Source of the DNA: AC-56 sp963702195
GTDB lineage: Bacteria > Actinomycetota > Thermoleophilia > Solirubrobacterales > 70-9
Direction of reading: 5' to 3'
Assembly (NCBI GenBank): GCA_963702195.1
Contig: OY969725.1
Coordinates: forward strand, 1-64,000
Length of the DNA stretch: 64,000 bases
Made by a program: the position numbers and the translations under genes. The stretch's first letter is position 1. Each line of letters begins with the position of its first letter. Under the pieces are notes generated by a model. The model worked only from the letters and a program-made list of their open reading frames with translations, was not told the origin of the DNA and searched no databases. Shown in pieces: positions 23,414 to 32,609 of this stretch.

Positions 23414-24973
23414 ATGGATCGCTTCCGGCTCGGTGAGCGCATCGGCTCGGGTGGCATGGGGACGGTCTATCGTGCCTTCGACGAGCGCCTCCAGCGCCAG
23501 GTTGCGGTGAAGGAGATCGCGAGCTCCGACGCCGGCCGCGTCGCGCGAGAGGCTCAGGCGGCGGCCCGCCTCAACCACCCGGGGATCGTGACCCTGTACG
23601 AGCTGGGGTCGCAGGACGGCCGCGCCCTGCTCGTCAGCGAGCTGGTGGAGGGGGCGACGCTCGCCGAGCTTGCCCGGTCCGGCGACATGTCGGACCGGGA
23701 GGTCGCGGAGTTCGGGGCCGACGTCTGCGAGGCACTGGCGCATGCCCACGAGCGCGGCGTCATCCACCGCGACGTCAAGCCTCAGAACGTGATCGTGCGG
23801 GTGGACGACGGCGCTGGGCGCCGCGCCAAGCTCATGGACTTCGGCATCGCGTCCCTCGTGGGCGCGCCGACGCTCACGGCCACGGGAGAGGTCGTTGGGA
23901 CGCTGTCCTATATGGCGCCGGAGCAGGCCGAGGGGCTGGAGACCTCGGCGCCGGCGGACGTGTACTCGCTCGCGCTGACCCTCTATGAGTGCTGGACCGG
24001 CTTCAACCCGGTGGCGCGAGACACCCCCGCCCAGACCGCCCGCCAGATCGGCAACCCGATCCCGTCGGTGCTCGACTATCGCCCCGATCTGCCCGCCCAC
24101 CTGGCGGAGTGCCTCGACGCGTGCCTCGATCCCGATCCGGACCTTCGCCCGGGCCTCGACGACCTCGACCATCACCTCGACACCTCGATCCCGAGGCTGG
24201 ACGCTCACTCTGCGGTGCCTGCTCACGCCGACGAGGACGAGCCACCGCGGCACGCGCGTGACAATCCGGCGCTCCTGCGGGTCGCCCAGCTGGCGGCGCT
24301 GTGCGCCTGGGGGATCGGGACCGCCCTCATTGCGGTCGCCGCCGGCCGCCCGGGCCTCGCGCTCGTCCTCGGGGTGCTGAGCGCGCCCGCGATCCTGGTC
24401 GCCTCGTGGCTTCCGTGGGCCGGGGTCCCACTCGTCGCGCCGCTCTTGGGCGCCGCCTCCGCCGGGGCCGCCTATCCCGCGGTGGCGGGTGGCCGCGGCA
24501 CGATGCGGGAGCGGCTCGTGCTGGGAGCCCTTGGATGGTGCTGGATGCTCTGTGCCGCGGCGACGCTTGGACTCGGAACGACTGGCGGACTGGTCGACGA
24601 CGCCCCGCACGACTGGACCCGCTCGACTGGCGCCGCGGCGAAGGCGCTCCTCGCGCCGCTCCTCGCGCCCGAGGCCCTCCTGGGGGCCGCCATCTTCGGC
24701 GTCGCCGCGGTCCTGCTGGGCCTGGTCCTTCGTGCCGGCCACGTGGCGGTCGCCCTGCTGGGCGCATTGCTGTGGGCGGCGGGCCTGGAGGCGGCGCTGC
24801 GCCTGGTCGCGGACGGCGCCCTCGCCGGAACCCCCCTGCTGGCCGCTGCGGCGGCCGCGGTCGCGGTGATCTTGGAGTTCAGGCGGCGAGGCGCCCTTCC
24901 TGTCGGCCGCAGAGCGCCCGTGCCCAAATCAGCAACGGCAACGGCACCAGCACCAGCCAGTTTCGGGGGCTGA
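23414..24973 (+). CDS. Ser/Thr protein kinase with polytopic membrane C terminus
   Basis: The 519-residue protein starts at ATG 23414 behind GTGAGG (an in-frame ATG lies at 23396). A complete Hanks-type kinase domain fills about residues 1-265: the G-S-G-G-M-G-T-V-Y loop, V-A-V-K-E-I lysine, H-R-D-V-K-P-Q-N catalytic loop, D-F-G and A-P-E. The rest is not PASTA or any extracellular sensor. It has about six to seven hydrophobic segments (about 290-495) with short loops, then a short Ala/Pro tail that runs into a REP-like repeat. A membrane-embedded sensor is plausible. Confidence 0.88.
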   Translation: MDRFRLGERIGSGGMGTVYRAFDERLQRQVAVKEIASSDAGRVAREAQAAARLNHPGIVTLYELGSQDGRALLVSELVEGATLAELARSGDMSDREVAEFGADVCEALAHAHERGVIHRDVKPQNVIVRVDDGAGRRAKLMDFGIASLVGAPTLTATGEVVGTLSYMAPEQAEGLETSAPADVYSLALTLYECWTGFNPVARDTPAQTARQIGNPIPSVLDYRPDLPAHLAECLDACLDPDPDLRPGLDDLDHHLDTSIPRLDAHSAVPAHADEDEPPRHARDNPALLRVAQLAALCAWGIGTALIAVAAGRPGLALVLGVLSAPAILVASWLPWAGVPLVAPLLGAASAGAAYPAVAGGRGTMRERLVLGALGWCWMLCAAATLGLGTTGGLVDDAPHDWTRSTGAAAKALLAPLLAPEALLGAAIFGVAAVLLGLVLRAGHVAVALLGALLWAAGLEAALRLVADGALAGTPLLAAAAAAVAVILEFRRRGALPVGRRAPVPKSATATAPAPASFGG

Positions 24974-24991
24974 AGCCCGCTCACCGACATA
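24951..24991. repeat. REP-like hairpin repeat, copy 2
   Basis: This is the second copy of the unit at 22132-22170, in the same orientation, with a GGGCT..AGCCC-type hairpin. It overlaps the last codons and stop of the kinase gene, so it supplies that protein's final residues. Confidence 0.5.
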
Positions 24992-25088
24992 CCCGGGGGG
25001 CGACCCGGCGTCGGCCTGAGACGCCTCGAGGACGCCCGTGAGGGGGACCCGGCGCCTGGCCTCACCACTAGGATTGTCACCGCGCGTA

Positions 25089-25109
25089 CAGGGAACAGCG
25101 CGTTCCCTG
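25089..25109. promoter_or_regulatory. Perfect inverted repeat upstream of the fhaA operon
   Basis: CAGGGAAC and GTTCCCTG are separated by 5 nt, about 44 bp before the fhaA start. With no T-run it is more likely an operator or leader hairpin than a terminator. Preceding TTGTCA (25075) could be a -35 hexamer. The function is inferred. Confidence 0.4.
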
Positions 25110-25152
25110 CGCCTGTGTATGCGCACCTTGCGGACCCGGAAGGGAGCCACAC

Positions 25153-25920
25153 ATCAGCGTTCTGAGAAACCTTGAGCAGCGCATCGAGAACCTCGTCGAG
25201 GGGGTGTTCAGCCGTGCCTTCTCGTCGCAGGTCCAGCCCGTCGAGCTCGCGCGCAAGCTCGCCAAGGAGATGGACGCGCACCGGACGGCCTCGGTCGCCC
25301 GTACGTACGTCCCGAACCAGTACACGGTCTGGCTGTCGGCGGAGGATCACGAGCGCCTCGAGGGCTATGAGCGATCCCTCGAGCAGGAGCTGTCCGGCTA
25401 CCTGCTGGAGCACGCCCGCCGACACGACTACGCGCTGCTGACCCGACCCGAGGTGAACCTGGAGACGGACGACCGCCTTCGCCTCGGGGAGTTCGGCATC
25501 CAGACTCGCCTGGTCAAGCCCCCCGCCCGCCAGGGCGAGGAGCCTTCGCAGGGAGAGCACGGGCACACGATGGTCTACTCGGTCCCGCCCAAGCAGACCC
25601 GCAAGGAGCGCCGCCGGCCCGAGGGCCGCCTGATCGAGACCAAGGCGATCGTGACGATGGACGATCGCCGTTACGTGCTGGACGGTCCGGTTGCCGTGCT
25701 GGGCCGCTCGCGAGAGGCCGACTGCGTGTTCGCCGACCCCAACATCTCGCGCCAGCACGCCGAGCTGCGCCGCGGGTCGACCGGTGACTGGCAGATCGTC
25801 GATCTCGGCTCCACGAACGGAATCAAGGTGAATGACCGGCGTGTGGACCGCAGCCGCCTCTCACCAGGCGACGAGGTCACGCTCGGAACGACAAGGTTCG
25901 TCTTCGACATCGAGCAGTAG
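25153..25920 (+). CDS. fhaA: FhaA-type protein: DUF3662 plus FHA domain
   Basis: Family members begin with a V-L-R-x-L-E-x-R-x-E block, and here that block is encoded from ATC 25153. No ATG/GTG/TTG occurs in frame before GTG 25204, which would cut off the first conserved helix. GGGAG lies about 6 nt before the ATC. From ATC the product is 255 residues: an N-terminal DUF3662 domain (about 1-125) and a C-terminal FHA domain (about 160-255) with G-R-S, S-R-Q-H-A and S-T-N-G. FHA binds phosphothreonine. FhaA links the kinase to the peptidoglycan machinery. Confidence 0.85.
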   Translation: MSVLRNLEQRIENLVEGVFSRAFSSQVQPVELARKLAKEMDAHRTASVARTYVPNQYTVWLSAEDHERLEGYERSLEQELSGYLLEHARRHDYALLTRPEVNLETDDRLRLGEFGIQTRLVKPPARQGEEPSQGEHGHTMVYSVPPKQTRKERRRPEGRLIETKAIVTMDDRRYVLDGPVAVLGRSREADCVFADPNISRQHAELRRGSTGDWQIVDLGSTNGIKVNDRRVDRSRLSPGDEVTLGTTRFVFDIEQ

Positions 25921-25933
25921 CCACCAGCTGTCG

Positions 25934-26416
25934 ATGGACACCGAACCGATCGCGGTCGCGCTCAAGTTCGGCTTCCTCGCCGTCCTTTACCTATTCCTGC
26001 TCTGGGTGGCGAGAAGCGCGTACAGGGAGCTGCGGCGAACCACGGCCCCGGCCCCCGAGGCCACCGGCATCCACCCGACCGTGGGCCCGGGCGGGCGCTC
26101 GGCGGCCACGGACGCCTGGCTCGTGGCCGTCACCGGCGGCGACCTGGACCCCGGCGAGCGCTTCGACCTGTTCGGCGGGATATCCATCGGGCGTTCATCG
26201 GACGCCGACGTCCGCATCGAGGACCGCTTCGCGTCGGGTGTCCATGCGCGCGTGTACTCGAGGGGGGCCGACTACTACGTTGAGGACATGAACTCGACCA
26301 ACGGGACGTTCCTGAACGGCGGGCGGCTTCGCGGGGAGGCGAAGCTGCACGACCTCGATGAGGTCAGGATCGGGAACACGGAGTTCCGTTTCGAGCTCGA
26401 CGTCCCCGGCGGGTGA
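25934..26416 (+). CDS. fhaB: FhaB-type membrane-anchored FHA protein
   Basis: The 160-residue protein starts at ATG 25934 with one N-terminal membrane helix (about residues 8-26). A linker and a C-terminal FHA domain follow, with I-G-R-S-S-D-A-D, G-V-H-A-R and N-S-T-N-G-T-F-L-N-G. It lies 13 bp after fhaA and 16 bp before the phosphatase gene. Mycobacterial FhaB (FipA) takes part in division under PknA/PknB control. Confidence 0.88.
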   Translation: MDTEPIAVALKFGFLAVLYLFLLWVARSAYRELRRTTAPAPEATGIHPTVGPGGRSAATDAWLVAVTGGDLDPGERFDLFGGISIGRSSDADVRIEDRFASGVHARVYSRGADYYVEDMNSTNGTFLNGGRLRGEAKLHDLDEVRIGNTEFRFELDVPGG

Positions 26417-26432
26417 CCGCGAGCGTGGAGCC

Positions 26433-27836
26433 ATGCTGAAGGTCACAGAACAGGCATTCCGGACCGACACGGGGCGCCAGCGCGACGCGAACGAGGACGC
26501 GTACCTCGCCGCGTCGCCGGTGTTCGCGGTGGCGGACGGCATGGGCGGCGCGCAGGCCGGCGAGGTCGCCTCCCGCCTCGCGGCCGAGTCGTTCGACACC
26601 GTGCAGCGGGGGACCGAGTCGCCCGAGGCCTATCTCCGGGCGATCGCGAAGACCGCGAACGCCCGCATCCACCGCGTGTCGCAGTCGGACAAGTCCCGGT
26701 CGGGGATGGGAACCACCCTCACGGCCGCACTCGTCGAGGGAGACGAGGTCGGCTTCGCCCACGTGGGTGACAGCCGCGCTTACCTGCTGCGCGACGGGGA
26801 GCTGAAGCTGCTCACCTCCGACCACTCGCTGGTCGAGGAGCTGCGCCGCCAGGGCAGGCTCACCGACGAACAGGCGGAGGACCACCCGCAGCGTTCGATC
26901 ATCACCCGGGCCCTCGGGCCGGAGCGTGACGTCGAGGTCGACACCATGACCTACCGCGCCAAGCCGGGCGACGTCTACCTGCTCTGCTCCGACGGCCTGA
27001 CGACGATGGTCAAGGAGGAGGGGATCGCCGAGATCCTGCGCGAGTCGCGAACGCTGGACGAGGCGGCGAGCCGGCTGATCGCCGAGGCGAATGCGGCGGG
27101 CGGGCGTGACAACATCACGGTGGTCGCGTTCCGCGTCGACGACGCCGAGGCGGCGGTCCAGCCCGACGAGGGGCACACTCTCGTCGGCCCCGCCGCCGAG
27201 GAGGCCGGCCTCACCGCTGCCGGCGTCGAGGCCGCGGCGGCGCAGGAGCGGGGGGAGCGAGCCCCGGAGCCTGCCGGCGCCAGGCGCGGTGGATCCGCAG
27301 CCGCGCTCCGGCGCAGGTGGCCACGGCGCACGGCCAAGGTGCTCGTGGTCGTGTTGATCACGGTGGGCCTCGCGGCGCTGGCGGTCTGGGGAGCGCGGCA
27401 GATCTACTTCCTCGGCAGCGACTCCGGCGGGCGCCTAGCCCTTTACCGCGGCCTGCCCTACACCCTGCCGCTCGGCATCAACCTCTACTCCGAGGCCTAC
27501 GTGTCGCCGGTGCAGGTCGACTCGATCCCGCAGAACCGGCGCGACAGCGCCACCGACCACACCCTCCGCTTCCACGACGATGCCGCGTCGCTGCTCCAGG
27601 ACCTCCAGGCCGCGGCCGAGCGGCGCACGGGCAAGCAGCAGGCTGCCGCGAACCGGCGCCAGTCCGGCGGCGGCAAGCAGCGGTCCGGCGGCGGGCAGGG
27701 GTCGAAGTCCGGCGGCGGCAATGGTGGATCGGCCGGAGGCGGGGGAGGCGGCGGCTCCGGAGGCGGCCGGAGCGGTGGAGGAGGAAGCGGCGGCGGCTCC
27801 GGCGGCGGATCGAACAAGAAGGGCGGCGGCGGTTGA
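26433..27836 (+). CDS. pstP: PP2C-family Ser/Thr phosphatase PstP
   Basis: The 467-residue membrane phosphatase reverses the operon's kinases. The metal-binding motifs are N-E-D, A-D-G-M-G-G, G-M-G-T-T, H-V-G-D-S-R, C-S-D-G-L and G-R-D-N-I-T-V. One membrane helix lies near residue 310. It is followed by a short extracellular domain and an extreme Gly/Ser tail of about 50 residues. The tail's stop codon overlaps the TTG start of rodA. I chose ATG 26433 because it places the catalytic domain at the N terminus. Confidence 0.92.
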   Translation: MLKVTEQAFRTDTGRQRDANEDAYLAASPVFAVADGMGGAQAGEVASRLAAESFDTVQRGTESPEAYLRAIAKTANARIHRVSQSDKSRSGMGTTLTAALVEGDEVGFAHVGDSRAYLLRDGELKLLTSDHSLVEELRRQGRLTDEQAEDHPQRSIITRALGPERDVEVDTMTYRAKPGDVYLLCSDGLTTMVKEEGIAEILRESRTLDEAASRLIAEANAAGGRDNITVVAFRVDDAEAAVQPDEGHTLVGPAAEEAGLTAAGVEAAAAQERGERAPEPAGARRGGSAAALRRRWPRRTAKVLVVVLITVGLAALAVWGARQIYFLGSDSGGRLALYRGLPYTLPLGINLYSEAYVSPVQVDSIPQNRRDSATDHTLRFHDDAASLLQDLQAAAERRTGKQQAAANRRQSGGGKQRSGGGQGSKSGGGNGGSAGGGGGGGSGGGRSGGGGSGGGSGGGSNKKGGGG

Positions 27837-29236
27837 GCGCTCGTAACCGCGAGCTCCTGGCCCTGATCCCGGTTGCCCTCCTCGTCGCCGCGGGGTTCGC
27901 AGCGGTCCTCATCGTCGAGTCGAGCCAGATCAGCGACGTCGGCCTGATCTACGGCGGCTATTTCCTCGCGGTCTGCGTCGGAGTCCACATCTTCATCCGC
28001 ATCCGGCTGCCGTACGCCGACCCCTACCTGTTCCCGCTGTGTGCCCTGCTGGCCGCGGTCGGGCTCGTGATGCTGTTCCGGATCAACGAATCGCTGGCCC
28101 TGAAGCAGGCGTCGATCTTCGTCGCCGGCGCCGTGCTCCTCGCGCTGACCATCCTCTTCGTGCGGGATTACCACGTCCTGCAGCGCTACCGGTACCTGAT
28201 CGCGACGGCGGGCATCCTGCTGCTGATGGCGCCCCGGCTGCCGGGCGTCGGGTCGCAGGTCAACGGCGCCTACCTCGGGATCAACCTCGGCCCGCTGTCG
28301 TTCCAGCCGGCGGAGATCGCGAAGATCTGCATCGTCGTCTTCCTCGCCAGCTATCTGGCCGAGAAGCGCGAGCTCTTGACGGTTGCGGCCCGGCGCATCG
28401 CGGGGTTGACGATCCCGCCGATCAAGCACTTCGGCCCGCTGCTGGTCGTCTGGGGCGCGACCATGATCATGCTCGTCTACATCCGCGACCTCGGGAGCTC
28501 GCTGATGTTCTTCGGCGCCTTCCTGGCGCTGCTCTACGTCGCGACGTCGCGGCTCTCCTACGTGATCGCAGGCCTAGCGCTGTTCTTCGTCGGGGCGACC
28601 CTGATCGCCTCGCACGTCACCCACGTCCAGGACCGGGTCGACATCTGGCAGAACACCTTCGACAAGAACCCGTGTCATCTCACGCAGCACCAGATCAACC
28701 AGGGGCAGGACTGCGGGTTGGGCCAGATCCAGCAGTCGCTGTTCGCCCAGGCCGACGGCGGGTTATTCGGCCAGGGCCTGGGGGAGTCCCTGCTCAAGCT
28801 CCCCGGGCCATTCGCGCCGCACTGCGAGCAGCCCTTCCCGGACTGCGGCAGCATCCTTCCGGCGCCGCACACGGACGAGATCTACGCGCTGATCGTCTCG
28901 GAGCTCGGCCTGTTCGGAGGTGCGGGCCTGATCGTCGTCTACGCGCTCATAGCGGCGCGCGGGTTCAAGACGGCGGTGATGGCGCGCGACGGATTCTCGA
29001 AGCTACTGGCGACGGGCCTGACCGCCGTGTTCGCGCTTCAGGCGGTGGTGATCATCGGCGGCGTGGTGAAGTTCATCCCGCTGACGGGCGTGACCCTGCC
29101 GTTCGTGAGCTTCGGCGGGAGCTCGGTGATCGCGAACATGATCCTGCTCGGCCTGCTCCTGATGATCTCCCACGACGCGCGTAAGCCGCGGGAGGTACGC
29201 GAGCCGGATGAGGAGCTGGAGGGGCTGCCGGCATGA
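27833..29236 (+). CDS. rodA: SEDS peptidoglycan glycosyltransferase (RodA/FtsW)
   Basis: The 467-residue polytopic protein, with about 12 membrane segments, polymerises lipid II. Motifs include R-D-L-G-S-S-L and the extracellular H-T-D-E-I-Y-A loop, then P-F-V-S-F-G-G-S-S in the last segments. The start is TTG 27833 overlapping the pstP stop (TTGA). The frame is open far upstream, but that is the shadow of pstP. It is paired with pbpA, as in the actinobacterial RodA-PbpA elongation pair. Confidence 0.92.
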   Translation: MSARNRELLALIPVALLVAAGFAAVLIVESSQISDVGLIYGGYFLAVCVGVHIFIRIRLPYADPYLFPLCALLAAVGLVMLFRINESLALKQASIFVAGAVLLALTILFVRDYHVLQRYRYLIATAGILLLMAPRLPGVGSQVNGAYLGINLGPLSFQPAEIAKICIVVFLASYLAEKRELLTVAARRIAGLTIPPIKHFGPLLVVWGATMIMLVYIRDLGSSLMFFGAFLALLYVATSRLSYVIAGLALFFVGATLIASHVTHVQDRVDIWQNTFDKNPCHLTQHQINQGQDCGLGQIQQSLFAQADGGLFGQGLGESLLKLPGPFAPHCEQPFPDCGSILPAPHTDEIYALIVSELGLFGGAGLIVVYALIAARGFKTAVMARDGFSKLLATGLTAVFALQAVVIIGGVVKFIPLTGVTLPFVSFGGSSVIANMILLGLLLMISHDARKPREVREPDEELEGLPA

Positions 29237-30723
29237 ACACGCCGATCGTCCGCCTGTACGCGTTCATCCTGCTGCTGTTCGCAGGGCTCGTCGGCTTCAC
29301 GTCCTACTGGGCCGTGTTCGACTCGACCACGCTCAAGGGGGAGACGGCCAACCGTCGCCCGCTGATCCAGGAGCAGCAGGTCAAGCGCGGGTTCATCAAG
29401 ACTTCCGACGGCGTGACGGTGGCCGAGAGCCACCCGGTCGGTGGCGGAGCCCACCCGGTCTACGTCCGCAGCTATCCGCAGGGCCCGCTCTACGGGAATC
29501 CCGTGGGGTACAGCTTCGTGAACGTGGGGCAGACCGGGATCGAGAGCTCGGAGAACGCGACCCTAGCCGGTGAGCGCAACGAGTTCACGTCGATCCTCGA
29601 CCAGCTGCGCGGGATCCCGCAGCAGGGCGACAACGTCACCCTGACGATCGACTCGCACGCCCAGCAGGTTGCCACCCAGGCGCTCCAGAACGCGATCAGC
29701 CAGTACGGGATCAACGGCGCCGGGGGGGCCGTGGTGGCGCTGGATCCCTCGACGGGGGCCGTCAAGGCGATGGCCTCGCTCCCGGGATACGACCCGAACA
29801 AGGTCAAGCACACCCACGCATACGAACAGATTAGGACGGACAAGTCCGCGCCGATCGTGAACCGGGCACTGCAGAGCACCTACCCGCCCGGGTCGACGAT
29901 GAAGGTCGTCACCGCCGCCGCCGCGCTCGACTCGGGCAAGTTCACCCCCAACAGCGTGCTCAGCGGGAAGTCGCCCCAGGTCATCGGAGGCGTGCCGCTG
30001 TCAAATGCCGGCGGCGAGCAGTTCGGGGACATCGACATGACGACGGCCCTGACCGCGTCCGTGAACACCTACTTCGCTCAGGTCGGCGAGCAGCTCGGTA
30101 CGTCGACGATGGTGGAGTACATGAAGCGGTTCGGCTTCTACAGCGATCCCCCGCTCGACTATCCGTCCATCGAGATGGCGCCGAGCGGCCCCTACAACTC
30201 CTCGGGCAGCCTGGTCACGTCGGGCTTCGACGTGGGCCGCGTGGCGATCGGGCAGGGCGGAGCCGAGGGCCAGGACCTGACCACGCCGATGCAGATGGCG
30301 GAGGTGGCGGCCACCGTGGCCGACGGCGGCAAGCTCATGCAGCCAACGTTCGTGCAACAGGTCACCGACCCCGACGGGCGGGTGACGCAGAAGCTGTCAC
30401 CGCACGTGCAGTCCACCCCGATCAGTCCGCAGACCGCTTCCGAGCTCACGACCATGATGACCCACGTCACCCAGGATCCGCAGGGAACGGCTGCGGGCCT
30501 GTCGGTGAGCGGCAACGTCCCCTTCGCGGGGAAGACCGGAACCGCCGAGATCAGTGGCTCGCTCAATGGCGTCAACCAGCCGTGGTTCATCGCATTCGCG
30601 CCGGCCAAGGATCCACAGGTCGCGGTCGCGGCCACGATCGAGCGCTGTCAGGGCTGCTTCGGTGCTCAAGCAGCCGGCCCAGTGGCGACGCAGGTGATGG
30701 ACTCCCTGCTGAACGGCGGCTGA
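29233..30723 (+). CDS. pbpA: Class B penicillin-binding protein (PbpA)
   Basis: The 496-residue monofunctional transpeptidase is the partner of the upstream SEDS protein. It has an N-terminal membrane anchor (about residues 8-28), a dimerisation region and a transpeptidase domain. The motifs are S-T-M-K (nucleophile Ser near residue 222), S-V-N and K-T-G-T. Its ATG overlaps the rodA stop, and its stop overlaps the kinase start (TGATG), which implies translational coupling. Confidence 0.93.
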   Translation: MNTPIVRLYAFILLLFAGLVGFTSYWAVFDSTTLKGETANRRPLIQEQQVKRGFIKTSDGVTVAESHPVGGGAHPVYVRSYPQGPLYGNPVGYSFVNVGQTGIESSENATLAGERNEFTSILDQLRGIPQQGDNVTLTIDSHAQQVATQALQNAISQYGINGAGGAVVALDPSTGAVKAMASLPGYDPNKVKHTHAYEQIRTDKSAPIVNRALQSTYPPGSTMKVVTAAAALDSGKFTPNSVLSGKSPQVIGGVPLSNAGGEQFGDIDMTTALTASVNTYFAQVGEQLGTSTMVEYMKRFGFYSDPPLDYPSIEMAPSGPYNSSGSLVTSGFDVGRVAIGQGGAEGQDLTTPMQMAEVAATVADGGKLMQPTFVQQVTDPDGRVTQKLSPHVQSTPISPQTASELTTMMTHVTQDPQGTAAGLSVSGNVPFAGKTGTAEISGSLNGVNQPWFIAFAPAKDPQVAVAATIERCQGCFGAQAAGPVATQVMDSLLNGG

Positions 30724-32609
30724 TGCAGCTCGCGCAGGACACAGTCGTCGCCGGGCGCTACCGGCTGCTGGGGCGCCTCGGCTCCGGCGGGATGGCGGAT
30801 GTGTGGTGCGCTGAGGACTCGCTGCTCAATCGGCGGGTGGCGCTCAAGTTCCTGCACCCGCGGTTCGCCCAGGACGAGCAGTTCGTGGAGCGCTTTCGCC
30901 GCGAGGCTTCGTCGGCGGCGGGCCTCCAGCACCCCAACGTGGTGGGCGTCTTCGACCGTGGGACGGTGGACGGCGCTCACTTCATCGCGATGGAGTACGT
31001 GGAGGGGGCGTCGCTCAAGGACCTGATCGAGCGCGGGCTCTCGGTGCCGGAGGCCGTCGAGATCGTCCGCCAGGTGCTGGCAGGTGTGAAGTACGCGCAC
31101 GAGCACGGCATCGTCCATCGCGACCTGAAGCCGCAGAACGTGCTCGTTGACTCCGAGGGTCGCGCCCGCGTCACCGACTTCGGGATCGCCCGCGCGGGGG
31201 CGTCCGAGATCACTCAGACCGGGTCCGTGCTCGGCACGGCGCAGTACCTGTCGCCGGAGCAGGCGCAGGGGCTCCCCGTGACCGCGGCGTCGGACATCTA
31301 CTCGGTCGGGGTGATGCTCTACGAGGCCCTGACCGGAAGGGTGCCGTTCGACGCGGACTCCCCGGTCAGCGTGGCGCTCAAGCAGGTCTCCGAGCGGCCA
31401 CGTCCCCCGAGCGAGCTGAACCCCGCGGTCTCGCGGGCCCTCGACGGCGTGGTCCTGCGCGCCCTGGCGAAGGACCCGGCGAACCGGTTCGCATCGGCCG
31501 AGGAGTTCCTGCAGGCCCTTGACGTCGCGGAGAAGGATCCCTCGGGCGCCGCGTTCGGCGACACCGCCTCCTACGCAGCGGTCGCCGCCGCGGCCGGGAC
31601 CGAGCCCCCGCCCCCGCCCGAGGAGCCTCCCGAGGACCGGGGATTCTTCACGCCGGGGCGCATCGCGCTGCTCGCGCTGATCCTGCTGCTGCTCGCCGGG
31701 GCCATCGCCTTCTTCCTGCTTCGGGGCGGAGGGACCTCCACGGCCGTGGTGCCCACCGTGCTCGGCAAGTCGAAGGACAACGCCACCAAGATCCTGACCG
31801 ACGCCGGGTTCCAGGTCGTCCCCGAGGGGGTCCCGAGGTCCAACACCCCGGTTGGCAGGGTCATCGAGCAGGACCCGACGGCCGGGTCGAGGGCACCGGA
31901 CGGCTCACTGGTGACCATCACCTATTCGATCGGGCTGGGCTCGGCGATCATCCCCGACGTCAAGGGGGCGACCAAGGCCGACGCCAAGAAGCAGCTGAAG
32001 GATGCTGGTTTCCAGACGGCGATCAAGAACGAGCACTCCAACAAAGTCAAGAAGGGAACCGTCATCGCGACCGATCCACCGGCCGGGACGAAGCTCGAGC
32101 GGGAGAAGCCGGTGACGATTCTGGTCTCGAACGGGCCCAACCTGGTCCAGGTCCCCTCGGTGGTCGGCCTCGATCAGGACAGCGCGGACACCCAGATCCG
32201 GGACGCCGGGCTGAAGCCACACTTCCAAAAGCAGGAGTCGAACCAGGCCAAGGGCCAGGTCATCGACCAGAGCCCGAGCGGCGGCAGCAACGTGCGGAAG
32301 GGCACCAGCGTCACCGTCGTGGTCTCCAAGGGCCTGGGCGACGTGACCGTCCCGAACGTCGTCGGCGAGTCAAAGGACGCGGCGATCTCCGACCTGCACG
32401 CGAGCAACCTGGCCGCTCGCGTAGTGACCGTGACGACGACCGATGCCAACGCCGACGGAATCGTCCAGAAGCAGACACCGGGGCCCGGAAAGAAGCTCCC
32501 GCGCGGCGAGGCGGTGACGATTTCCGTCGGCAAGTTCAAGCAGACATCGACAACCACACCGACAACAACTCCAACCACCACACCCACCACCGGCGGCACC
32601 GGCGGATGA
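30723..32609 (+). CDS. pknB: PASTA-domain Ser/Thr protein kinase PknB
   Basis: The 628-residue receptor kinase senses muropeptides or lipid II. The kinase domain (about 9-275) has G-S-G-G-M-A-D-V-W, V-A-L-K, H-R-D-L-K-P-Q-N and D-F-G. One membrane helix lies near residue 320, followed by four PASTA repeats (about 342-610) and a Thr/Pro repeat tail. ATG 30723 overlaps the pbpA stop. Its stop overlaps ddl (ATGA). Confidence 0.95.
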   Translation: MQLAQDTVVAGRYRLLGRLGSGGMADVWCAEDSLLNRRVALKFLHPRFAQDEQFVERFRREASSAAGLQHPNVVGVFDRGTVDGAHFIAMEYVEGASLKDLIERGLSVPEAVEIVRQVLAGVKYAHEHGIVHRDLKPQNVLVDSEGRARVTDFGIARAGASEITQTGSVLGTAQYLSPEQAQGLPVTAASDIYSVGVMLYEALTGRVPFDADSPVSVALKQVSERPRPPSELNPAVSRALDGVVLRALAKDPANRFASAEEFLQALDVAEKDPSGAAFGDTASYAAVAAAAGTEPPPPPEEPPEDRGFFTPGRIALLALILLLLAGAIAFFLLRGGGTSTAVVPTVLGKSKDNATKILTDAGFQVVPEGVPRSNTPVGRVIEQDPTAGSRAPDGSLVTITYSIGLGSAIIPDVKGATKADAKKQLKDAGFQTAIKNEHSNKVKKGTVIATDPPAGTKLEREKPVTILVSNGPNLVQVPSVVGLDQDSADTQIRDAGLKPHFQKQESNQAKGQVIDQSPSGGSNVRKGTSVTVVVSKGLGDVTVPNVVGESKDAAISDLHASNLAARVVTVTTTDANADGIVQKQTPGPGKKLPRGEAVTISVGKFKQTSTTTPTTTPTTTPTTGGTGG

